NCBI GenBank assembly: GCA_002698165.1
Contig: NZVF01000094.1
Span: 6,850 to 12,354 of the forward strand
Length of the DNA stretch: 5,505 nt
Reading direction: 5' to 3'
Origin: Planktomarina sp.
GTDB lineage: Bacteria > Pseudomonadota > Alphaproteobacteria > Rhodobacterales > Rhodobacteraceae
The number at the start of each line of letters is the position of its first letter. The stretch's first letter is position 1. Positions 1-5,505 of the stretch are shown piece after piece. The notes below the pieces were generated by a model. It was not told the origin of the DNA. It saw only the letters and a program-made list of their open reading frames with translations, and did not search any database. Position numbers and translations under genes: made by a program.

Positions 1-548
1 TCTCCTGTTCGGCAAAGATACTCTGCCATCAGCATTGAAAACTGAGTATTGTTAGATCCTACAAAAGCCAAGCCCAAGTCAGGAATATTACTGTCAAAAA
101 GTACTGTAGGAACATCATCACAAAACTTTTCAATTTCGATACGAATAGACGACCGGCCGAGTGGTGCCATTAAAACACCAGCAGGTTTCAAAGACCGAAG
201 GCTATCAAGGATCTCAACTTCAAGAGAAGGATTACCATGCGCGCTATATAGTGTTGGACGGAACCCTGCATCTATACAACGCTGTTCCACATTTCGGGCA
301 ATCTCAGCAAAAAATGGATCAGAAAGATAGGGCACCAAAATTCCAACGTTTTTAGTCAATTTTCTATTTTGATTAATAGCATAGATGTTGGGTCGATAGT
401 CATATTCCTCAAGCGCTTGCTCAATTCTTGTCCGAGTTGAAGCTCGCACGCTTTCTGCATCGTTGAAATATTTAGATACTGTTGGCCGGGACAGTCCACT
501 CACTGAAGCAAATTCTTCCATATTTTTAATTTTCGATGTTTTTGTCAT
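1..548 (-). CDS. LacI-family transcriptional regulator, partial (C-terminus off the left edge)
   Basis: The minus strand translates without a stop from the ATG at 548-546 to the window edge: 182 full codons of a protein usually about 330-350 residues long. Residues about 8-29 form the LacI helix-turn-helix, with ASVSGLS as the turn and RPTVSKYFN as the recognition helix. The DNA-binding domain ends in the typical YRPN (residues 51-54). From residue 67 the effector-binding fold of the periplasmic-binding-protein type begins (NVGILVPYLSDPFFAEIA), and later AGVLMAPL and VPTVLFD fit that fold. A stop codon (TAG) lies one codon upstream of the ATG, so the start cannot move further out; AGGG at 561-558 is a plausible ribosome binding site. 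The hinge helix is odd: the position of the usual minor-groove leucine is Q60. The gene diverges from hmgA, so it is a candidate local regulator. Its effector is unknown; many relatives sense sugars. Confidence 0.93.
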   Translation of the reverse strand, partial: MTKTSKIKNMEEFASVSGLSRPTVSKYFNDAESVRASTRTRIEQALEEYDYRPNIYAINQNRKLTKNVGILVPYLSDPFFAEIARNVEQRCIDAGFRPTLYSAHGNPSLEVEILDSLRSLKPAGVLMAPLGRSSIRIEIEKFCDDVPTVLFDSNIPDLGLAFVGSNNTQFSMLMAEYLCRTG

Positions 549-610
549 CGGCTACTGCCCTACATTACTAGAACTTTACACTTTCTTATCGCGCGCAAAT
601 AATCAACAAG

Positions 611-624
611 TTATTTGGAAATAA
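611..624. promoter_or_regulatory. Inverted repeat TTATTT-GG-AAATAA, candidate operator
   Basis: Two perfect 6-base arms (611-616 and 619-624) flank a GG spacer in the divergent intergenic region, 62 bases from the regulator's start and 118 bases from the hmgA start. The position suits an operator shared by both genes. It lacks the central CG typical of classical LacI-family operators, and in AT-rich DNA such a repeat can arise by chance. The link to the neighbouring regulator is inference. Confidence 0.25.
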
Positions 625-729
625 TTTTTACCTGATTGGAATCTGGTAGCAGAAAGTCAAAATTTTATATTTATAAGAAATAGACTGTTTTTAGTTTTAA
701 TTTTGAATAATAATTCTGACATTAAAACC

Positions 730-735
730 AAGGAG
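730..735 (+). promoter_or_regulatory. Shine-Dalgarno site that fixes the hmgA start
   Basis: AAGGAG lies six bases before the ATG at 742. It supports this ATG over the in-frame TTG at 703, which has no purine-rich site ahead of it and would add 13 residues (mostly N, K, D and E) not expected before the conserved YMSGFGNDF of the enzyme. Confidence 0.85.
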
Positions 736-741
736 AATATT

Positions 742-2058
742 ATGGCAAACGCAGCTCTATATATGTCTGGTTTTGGAAATGATTTTCAAACAGAGGCGCT
801 CCCCGAAGCATTACCGGATGGACAAAACAGTCCACAAAAATGCAATTACGGGCTATATGGCGAACAACTTTCTGGTACTGCCTTTACTGCGCCGCGATCT
901 CAGAACGAACGCACATGGTGCTACCGAATACGCCCTTCGGTCAAACACACCCATCGATTTGAAAAAATTGATTTTTCTTACTGGAAATCCGCACCACATG
1001 TTCTGCCTGACGTCGCAAGTTTAGGACAATACCGCTGGGATCCTATTCCAATAACGTCAAATGATCATACGTGGCTAACAGGCATGTATACAATGACCAC
1101 TGCCGGCGACGTAAATACCCAAATTGGTATGGCGGCGCACACCTATCTAGTGACCAAAAGCATGCAAAATGAGTATTTTTATTCGGCAGACAGCGAACTT
1201 TTAGTTGTTCCACAGGTTGGAAAATTAAGGTTTTGCACCGAACTCGGTATTTTAGACGTGCATCCACAAGAGATAGCAATTATTCCACGTGGATTAGTAT
1301 ATCGCGTTGAAGTAGTGGATGGTCCAGCCCGTGGTTTTGTTTGCGAGAATTACGGTCAAAAATTTAATTTACCAGGCCGCGGTCCCATTGGCGCTAACTG
1401 CATGGCTAACCGTCGTGATTTTAAGGCACCAGTAGCATACTATGAAGATAAAGAGATACAAAGCATTGTAACGGTAAAATGGGCGGGGCAATTTCATCAA
1501 ACCCAAATAAACCATAGCCCTTTAGACGTGGTTGCCTGGCACGGAAATTATACGCCTTACAAGTATGATTTAAATGCCTATTGCCCCGTCGGTGCTACCC
1601 TGTTTGATCATCCAGACCCATCTATTTATACAGTGCTTTCAGCGCCGAGCGGGGTTGAGGGTACTGCTAATGTAGATTTTGTATTATTTCGCGACCGCTG
1701 GTCGGTCGCTGAAAATACTTTTCGGCCACCGTGGTATCATAAAAATGTTATGTCAGAACTGATGGGCAATATTCATGGTCAATACGATGCCAAGCCAGAG
1801 GGATTTATCCCCGGGGGGATGAGTTTACACAATATGATGCTGCCCCATGGACCAGATAAGGCAGCATTTGAGGCCGCGTCTAATGCCAAGCTAGAACCGC
1901 AAAAATTGGAGAACACTATGTCTTTCATGTTTGAAACTCGTTTTCCGCAGCATCTAACAAAATTTGCGGCGTCTGAAGCACCACTCCAGGATGATTATAT
2001 CGATTGTTGGATTGATCTCGAAAAGAAATTTGATGGCACACCTGGAAAAAAAGACTAG
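742..2058 (+). CDS. hmgA: Homogentisate 1,2-dioxygenase
   Basis: The product is a 438-residue cytosolic non-haem iron(II) dioxygenase that opens the ring of homogentisate to maleylacetoacetate in tyrosine and phenylalanine breakdown. The family's N-terminal signature is present (YMSGFGNDF at about residue 6, then [16 protein letters not shown]). The C-terminal half carries [15 protein letters not shown] and [11 protein letters not shown]. The iron ligands, by alignment from memory with the human enzyme (H335, E341, H371), are H333 and E339 in WYHKNVMSE and H369 in LPHGPD. H290 in FDHPDP matches the human active-site H292. Length is normal and no key residue is missing, so the enzyme should be active. 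The ATG at 742 is chosen for its strong ribosome binding site. It is the first gene rightward of the divergent LacI-type regulator. The usual pathway partners (fumarylacetoacetase, maleylacetoacetate isomerase, 4-hydroxyphenylpyruvate dioxygenase) are not in the window. Confidence 0.97.
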   Translation: MANAALYMSGFGNDFQTEALPEALPDGQNSPQKCNYGLYGEQLSGTAFTAPRSQNERTWCYRIRPSVKHTHRFEKIDFSYWKSAPHVLPDVASLGQYRWDPIPITSNDHTWLTGMYTMTTAGDVNTQIGMAAHTYLVTKSMQNEYFYSADSELLVVPQVGKLRFCTELGILDVHPQEIAIIPRGLVYRVEVVDGPARGFVCENYGQKFNLPGRGPIGANCMANRRDFKAPVAYYEDKEIQSIVTVKWAGQFHQTQINHSPLDVVAWHGNYTPYKYDLNAYCPVGATLFDHPDPSIYTVLSAPSGVEGTANVDFVLFRDRWSVAENTFRPPWYHKNVMSELMGNIHGQYDAKPEGFIPGGMSLHNMMLPHGPDKAAFEAASNAKLEPQKLENTMSFMFETRFPQHLTKFAASEAPLQDDYIDCWIDLEKKFDGTPGKKD

Positions 2059-2178
2059 CAAACGCTTCAATTGATATAATTTTTCAAATTAAGCCATAAA
2101 GGGTATTGAAAGAAATATTTTAAACAATTGCATTTCCCTAACCACGGGCTAAACCAGGCTATCAGGGAGAGGATCTAT

Positions 2179-2580
2179 ATGACACAAACGATCACTAAAT
2201 CCGCCAAGCAAATGATAGCGGAAGCCAATAAAGACATAAATACGATAACTGTTGAAGATGCACGTAAAATTATCGACAGCCCTGATCACGTGATAGTGGA
2301 TTTACGAGATATTCGAGAATTGCAGCGTTCGGGTAAAATACCAGGCGCATTTTCTTGTCCCCGTGGGATGTTAGAGTTTTGGATTGACCCAGAAAGCCCA
2401 TACCACAAGGATATTTTCAACCAGAACAAGACTTATGTTTTTTATTGCGCCAGCGCGTGGCGGTCAGCGCTCAGCACTAAGCTTGCGCAAGATATGGGAC
2501 TATCGCCCGTTGCACACATTAACGGTGGGTTCACAGCTTGGTCCAAGGCTAATTATCCAATTGAAGACGTATCCAAGTAA
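2179..2580 (+). CDS. Single-domain rhodanese-like protein (sulfurtransferase)
   Basis: A 133-residue protein with one rhodanese domain, probably cytosolic since no signal peptide or membrane segment is seen. The domain opens at about residue 22 (TVEDARKII), followed by the VIVDLRD strand and [14 protein letters not shown]. The active-site loop is CASAWRS, with the catalytic cysteine at C90 and the loop arginine at R95, so it fits the CxxxxR pattern of active persulfide-forming enzymes. The HINGGFTAW motif closes the domain. The segment [15 protein letters not shown] marks a small-rhodanese subfamily I recall from proteobacteria, without an assigned substrate. The ATG at 2179 is preferred because purine-rich GGGAGAGGA lies just upstream; the in-frame TTG at 2128 has no such site. 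It sits 14 bases before the aminotransferase, so the two are probably co-transcribed. Whether it handles sulfur from the same substrate is unknown. Confidence 0.93.
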   Translation: MTQTITKSAKQMIAEANKDINTITVEDARKIIDSPDHVIVDLRDIRELQRSGKIPGAFSCPRGMLEFWIDPESPYHKDIFNQNKTYVFYCASAWRSALSTKLAQDMGLSPVAHINGGFTAWSKANYPIEDVSK

Positions 2581-2585
2581 CTAAT

Positions 2586-2589
2586 GAGG
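2586..2589 (+). promoter_or_regulatory. Ribosome binding site of the aminotransferase
   Basis: GAGG lies in the 14-base gap after the rhodanese stop codon, five bases before the ATG at 2595. It supports that start and direct translation from a shared transcript. Confidence 0.65.
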
Positions 2590-2594
2590 TTCAT

Positions 2595-3956
2595 ATGAGA
2601 AATTCTCCATCTTCCGAAGATTTACACAGCTGGGATCGTGAACATTTCATTCACCCTTGGCACGATATGAACTCTTGGCGGAACTACGACAATATGCTCG
2701 TTGATGGAGCTGATGGCATTTATATGTACGATGAGACTGGGAAAAAGTTCATCGATGGTCCCGGTGGGATGTGGTGTGTTCAAATAGGGTATGGTCATAA
2801 AGAAATGGCAGATGCTATTGCAGATCAAGTAATGAAAATGCCCTATGCATCACCATTCACAAATGTCACCCAACCCGGTGCAATTCTGGCAAAAAAAATC
2901 GCAGATCTCGCTCCAGGAGATTTGAATAATGTGTTTTTTACAACTGGAGGATCCACCGCCGTGGATTCTGCGCTACGTGCCATGCAATTTATGAACAATA
3001 GTCTCGGGCGTCCAAACAAAAAAATTATTTTAGCTAGGGAAAAAGGGTACCATGGCTCTACTTATCTCGCAGCATCTGTAAGTGGCAAAGAGCGCGACAT
3101 AACCAAATTTGATGTTGAGGGTCGACTGGTGCATTTCCTACCAAACGTAAATCCTTATCTGCGGCCAGACGATATGAGTGTCGAAACCTGGTGCGACGCT
3201 AAAATTCAAGATTTACAAAATGCTATCGACACTATTGGTGCAGATAAAATTGGAGCCTTTATTGCAGAGCCTATTTTAAGCTCCGGTGGGGTTATTGTGC
3301 CGCCCAATGGCTATCACAAGAGAACGTTTGATTTATGTCGGGCTCACGATATTCTGTATATATCAGATGAAGTGGTCACTGGATTTGGCCGTTTGGGTCA
3401 TTGGTTCGCCTCAGAGACTGTTTTTGGAATTAAGCCTGACATAATTACCTGTGCAAAGGGACTAACATCAGGATACCTACCTTTAGGTGCATGCATTATT
3501 TCAGACGAAATGATGGAGAGAATGACACATCAGGGGGAAGTTTTGTTCTCAAATGGCTACACTTATTCTGGTCACCCTGTGAGCTGTGCAGCTGCACTTA
3601 AGAACATTGAAATAATGGAACGCGAAAAAATTCTAGAACATGTTCAGGATATTTCTCCCTACTTTCAAGAACGCTTATTAGATTTAAAAAAGTTTCCAAT
3701 CGTTGGTGACGCCCGAGGAAAAGGGCTAATCGGCTGTATCGAAGGACGCCTAAGCAAAGATGGTTCGCGACTTGAGGACGAACGTAAGATTGGAAAGATG
3801 TTAGACGAAGTATGTAACAATATGGGCCTAATTGTGAGACCACTAATTAATATGTGCGTGTTTTCTCCACCTTTGATCATCTCTAAGTCGCAAATTGATG
3901 ATATGTTTAACATCTTGGAACAAGCTATCGTAAAGGTAAGCGCAGAGTTTAATTAA
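2595..3956 (+). CDS. Class III (omega) aminotransferase, PLP-dependent
   Basis: A 453-residue cytosolic enzyme of fold-type I, class III, of normal length for omega-amino acid/amine:pyruvate aminotransferases. The expected motifs occur in order: HPWHDM near the N-terminus; [10 protein letters not shown] with W60 at the active-site position known from omega-transaminases; phosphate-binding GGSTAVDSA (G119-S120-T121); GYHGSTY with Y152 stacking on the cofactor; [11 protein letters not shown] with D258 contacting the pyridine nitrogen; [14 protein letters not shown] with K288 as the Schiff-base lysine; and YTYSGHP. R415 in IVRPL matches the flexible arginine that binds substrate carboxylates in this group. 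The family includes taurine:pyruvate, putrescine:pyruvate and beta-alanine:pyruvate enzymes, and sequence alone does not settle the amine donor. The gene follows the rhodanese by 14 bases and precedes gcvT by 111. A glyoxylate acceptor, giving glycine for the downstream system, is possible but unproven. Confidence 0.92.
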   Translation: MRNSPSSEDLHSWDREHFIHPWHDMNSWRNYDNMLVDGADGIYMYDETGKKFIDGPGGMWCVQIGYGHKEMADAIADQVMKMPYASPFTNVTQPGAILAKKIADLAPGDLNNVFFTTGGSTAVDSALRAMQFMNNSLGRPNKKIILAREKGYHGSTYLAASVSGKERDITKFDVEGRLVHFLPNVNPYLRPDDMSVETWCDAKIQDLQNAIDTIGADKIGAFIAEPILSSGGVIVPPNGYHKRTFDLCRAHDILYISDEVVTGFGRLGHWFASETVFGIKPDIITCAKGLTSGYLPLGACIISDEMMERMTHQGEVLFSNGYTYSGHPVSCAAALKNIEIMEREKILEHVQDISPYFQERLLDLKKFPIVGDARGKGLIGCIEGRLSKDGSRLEDERKIGKMLDEVCNNMGLIVRPLINMCVFSPPLIISKSQIDDMFNILEQAIVKVSAEFN

Positions 3957-4005
3957 ATCCTTAAAACCTGTTAATGATGCAGATTGGATATTGAATTAGA
4001 ATGTT

Positions 4006-4059
4006 TTCGATATATACGGAAATCACGTTTCCTATAGTGGAAATTTGTTTAATATCGGA
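4006..4059 (+). promoter_or_regulatory. Possible structured leader ahead of gcvT
   Basis: The 111-base gap between the aminotransferase and gcvT can fold. TTCGATAT (4006-4013) pairs with ATATCGGA (4052-4059) over eight base pairs, including one G-U. Inside, GGAAA (4018-4022) can pair with TTTCC (4028-4032), and the same TTTCC can pair instead with a second GGAAA (4039-4043). The outer stem covers GGA at 4057-4059, the only ribosome binding site candidate for gcvT. It does not resemble the glycine riboswitch. The stems are short and AT-rich, so chance is a real alternative. Confidence 0.25.
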
Positions 4060-4067
4060 CATATCAG

Positions 4068-5165
4068 ATGACGCTTAAGGCAAAACACACTCCACTATAT
4101 GACCTACATTGTGAGTTAGGCGGTAAAATGGTCGATTTTGCGGGTTGGGAGATGCCCGTTCAATATCCAATGGGAATTATGGGCGAGCATAATATATGCC
4201 GCACCAAGGCCGCATTGTTCGATGTAAGCCATATGGGACAGGTTATACTGCGCGGGCATAACGTGGCACAAAAACTTGAGGCGTTGGTGCCATCAGCTTT
4301 AATAGAATTACCAGTGGGCAAGGCTCGATATACAGTTCTAACGAATGCCAATGGCGGAATTAAAGATGATTTAATTGTCTCAAATGCAGGTGATCATCTA
4401 TTTTTAGTTGTCAACGCATCTATGCGAGACAAAGACATTCCTTACATGACCCAAGCTTTGGATGGAATAGAAGTAAGAGAAATCTTTGACCAAGCTTTAA
4501 TAGCATTACAAGGTCCGGCAGCGGAACAGGTGCTTAAAGCACATTGCAATGCAATTGTTAACCTTAAATTTATGGAGAGTATAACGGCAACGATTAATGG
4601 GGTGCCATGCCGAATATCACGATTAGGATATACGGGTGAGGATGGATTTGAAATTTCAATCCCAGAGTCCAAAGCGGAAGATATTACCCGCTCCATTCTT
4701 GATCATCCAGACTGTTTCCCCGCAGGTCTTGGCGCTCGCGATAGCCTTCGTATGGAAGCTGGCCTTTGTCTTTATGGAAATGATATCGATGAAAATAAGT
4801 CACCGGTCGAGGCCAATCTTAGCTGGACCATTCAAAAACGTAGGCGACTGGAGGGTAATTTTCCAGGGGCGACCCGTATCTTAAGAGAACTTGCCGATGG
4901 GCCTAGCCAGAAGCTGGTTGGCATAAAACCTCTTGGGCGTGCACCAGCTCGGGCAGGAGTAGAAGTACAAAATCAAAATGGTCAAGCTATTGGAACTATA
5001 ACCTCTGGTGGCTTTGGGCCCACTTTTGATGGTCCAATTGCAATGGGATATGTCGCTATTAATCAAGCCAAGCCAGGAAATCAGGTCAACCTCGTAATAC
5101 GCGGAAAGCAACAGCCGGCAGAGGTATGCACCCTGCCCTTTATAAAACAAAATTACCAACGTTAG
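4068..5165 (+). CDS. gcvT: Glycine cleavage system T-protein (aminomethyltransferase)
   Basis: A 365-residue protein, normal for GcvT. It releases ammonia from the aminomethyl group carried on lipoylated H-protein and passes the one-carbon unit to tetrahydrofolate, giving 5,10-methylene-tetrahydrofolate. The N-terminal part has TPLYDLH, MVDFAGWEMPVQYP and LFDVSHMGQ. The D100-D101 pair in GGIKDDLIV contains the catalytic aspartate (Asp101 in E. coli). YTGEDGFEI (188-196) and GARDSLRMEAGLCLYGNDID (from residue 222) are family hallmarks. The C-terminal barrel begins at about residue 280, with SGGFGPTFDGPIAMGYV near the end. The same fold is used by DMSP demethylase (DmdA) and sarcosine or dimethylglycine enzymes, but gcvH following by 12 bases makes true GcvT much more likely. 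The ATG at 4068 has only a weak GGA site eight bases upstream; the next in-frame ATG would cut into the conserved domain. Confidence 0.96.
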   Translation: MTLKAKHTPLYDLHCELGGKMVDFAGWEMPVQYPMGIMGEHNICRTKAALFDVSHMGQVILRGHNVAQKLEALVPSALIELPVGKARYTVLTNANGGIKDDLIVSNAGDHLFLVVNASMRDKDIPYMTQALDGIEVREIFDQALIALQGPAAEQVLKAHCNAIVNLKFMESITATINGVPCRISRLGYTGEDGFEISIPESKAEDITRSILDHPDCFPAGLGARDSLRMEAGLCLYGNDIDENKSPVEANLSWTIQKRRRLEGNFPGATRILRELADGPSQKLVGIKPLGRAPARAGVEVQNQNGQAIGTITSGGFGPTFDGPIAMGYVAINQAKPGNQVNLVIRGKQQPAEVCTLPFIKQNYQR

Positions 5166-5167
5166 TT

Positions 5168-5173
5168 AGGAAG
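5168..5173 (+). promoter_or_regulatory. Ribosome binding site of gcvH
   Basis: AGGAAG lies in the 12-base gap after the gcvT stop codon. Its AGGA core is six bases before the gcvH ATG and supports that start. Confidence 0.75.
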
Positions 5174-5177
5174 AACA

Positions 5178-5505
5178 ATGACAACTTATTATTCCGAAGA
5201 ACATGAGTGGATTACCATCGAGGGAGATATCGCAATCGTTGGGATTACTGCACATGCAGCCGAACAGCTGGGAGATATTGTATTCATTGAACAAAAAGAA
5301 GAAGGTGACGAATTTGAAAGCGGTGATGAAATCGGAGTTATAGAGTCCGTTAAAGCCGCATCCGAAATATACGCTCCAGTTGATGGTGAGGTTATAGAAG
5401 CCAATACAGTTTTGGAAAATAATCCATCAGTGCTGAATGAAAGTCCTGAAAGTGAAGCATGGATTTATAAAATAAAATTATCTGACCCGTCTCAGCTTGA
5501 CAGCT
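5178..5505 (+). CDS. gcvH: Glycine cleavage system H-protein, partial (C-terminus off the right edge)
   Basis: The reading frame is open from the ATG at 5178 to the window edge: 109 codons of a protein normally about 120-130 residues long, so only the last few residues are missing. The H-protein carries the aminomethyl intermediate on a lipoyl arm between the P-, T- and L-proteins. The N-terminus YYSEEHEWI is typical, as is ITAHAAEQLGDIVFIE. The lipoylation site is K59 in GVIESVKAASEIYAP. The second half (VDGEVIEAN, NNPSVLNESPE, AWIYKI) matches the lipoyl-domain fold of the family. It starts 12 bases after gcvT and is almost certainly co-transcribed with it. The P-protein gene (gcvP) would be expected just beyond the edge, but that is not visible. 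Confidence 0.96.
   Translation, partial: MTTYYSEEHEWITIEGDIAIVGITAHAAEQLGDIVFIEQKEEGDEFESGDEIGVIESVKAASEIYAPVDGEVIEANTVLENNPSVLNESPESEAWIYKIKLSDPSQLDS

Larger units (their letters stand above)
549..741. promoter_or_regulatory. Divergent intergenic regulatory region between the LacI-type gene and hmgA
   Basis: These 193 AT-rich bases must carry the promoter of the leftward regulator and probably that of the rightward hmgA cluster. I found no -35/-10 pair close to consensus for either direction. AT-rich stretches resembling -10 elements lie around 665-677 (TTATAT, TATAAG), but none has a good -35 at the right distance. An inverted repeat at 611-624 is listed separately. No small open reading frame here is convincing. 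The call as a regulatory region rests on the divergent gene arrangement, not on recognised promoter boxes. Confidence 0.55.

Noticed and set aside
49..355. Plus-strand open frames at 49-330 and 161-355
   Set aside because: Both are shadows of the LacI-type gene, whose minus-strand translation shows clear family motifs.
703..741. Upstream TTG start for hmgA adding 13 residues
   Set aside because: No ribosome binding site precedes the TTG, whereas AAGGAG sits six bases before the ATG at 742, and the extra residues are not family-like.
2075..2080. Perfect TATAAT -10 box after hmgA, possible internal promoter for the rhodanese-aminotransferase pair
   Set aside because: No -35 element resembling TTGACA is found 15-19 bases upstream, and such hexamers are frequent in AT-rich spacers. 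It remains possible but is not supported.
2134..2169. TTCCCT (2134-2139) pairing with AGGGAG (2164-2169) over the rhodanese ribosome binding site
   Set aside because: It is a single six-pair stem with one G-U and a 24-base loop without clear further structure, too weak to call.
2128..2178. Upstream TTG start for the rhodanese adding 17 residues
   Set aside because: No purine-rich site lies before it, while the ATG at 2179 has one. The extra residues overlap the likely leader and ribosome binding site.
3957..4067. Glycine riboswitch upstream of gcvT
   Set aside because: The conserved core bases and tandem aptamer layout are not visible, and the gap is too short for the tandem form.
4068..5165. 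DMSP demethylase (DmdA) or another GcvT-fold demethylase
   Set aside because: The GcvT hallmarks (KDDLIV, ARDSLRMEAGLCLYGNDID) and the adjacent gcvH point to the true T-protein.

Overview
The window looks like a stretch of a moderately AT-rich proteobacterial chromosome. An alphaproteobacterium, possibly marine, is my best guess. It rests only on the overall character of the proteins (a LacI-type regulator with a TVSKYFND helix, and the GcvT, GcvH, HmgA and class III aminotransferase types), the base composition and the tight bacterial spacing with good Shine-Dalgarno sites. I could not run a database search.

Layout: a LacI-family regulator lies on the minus strand, cut by the left edge, with its start codon at 548-546. 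A 193-base AT-rich divergent intergenic region separates it from five plus-strand genes. These are homogentisate 1,2-dioxygenase (hmgA, 742-2058), a small single-domain rhodanese (2179-2580), a class III (omega) aminotransferase (2595-3956), the glycine cleavage T-protein (gcvT, 4068-5165), and the glycine cleavage H-protein (gcvH, from 5178, cut by the right edge). The rhodanese and aminotransferase are 14 bases apart, and gcvT and gcvH are 12 bases apart, so each pair is probably co-transcribed. Gaps of 120 and 111 bases precede the rhodanese and gcvT. Neither gap holds a convincing terminator, so the five genes may form one operon or two to three nested units.

How they may work together: hmgA opens the ring of homogentisate in tyrosine/phenylalanine catabolism. 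The aminotransferase moves an amino group from an unidentified amine to a keto acid. GcvT and GcvH are parts of the glycine cleavage system, which feeds one-carbon units to tetrahydrofolate. If the aminotransferase uses glyoxylate as acceptor, the glycine it makes would be the substrate of the downstream genes; this is inference only. The usual hmgA partners (fumarylacetoacetase, maleylacetoacetate isomerase) are absent from the window, so the grouping is mildly unusual. The other points worth a look are a LacI regulator beside hmgA, the loss of the usual hinge-helix leucine in that regulator, and a potentially structured leader ahead of gcvT that could cover its weak ribosome binding site. 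I see no mobile elements, CRISPR arrays, tRNAs or rRNAs.
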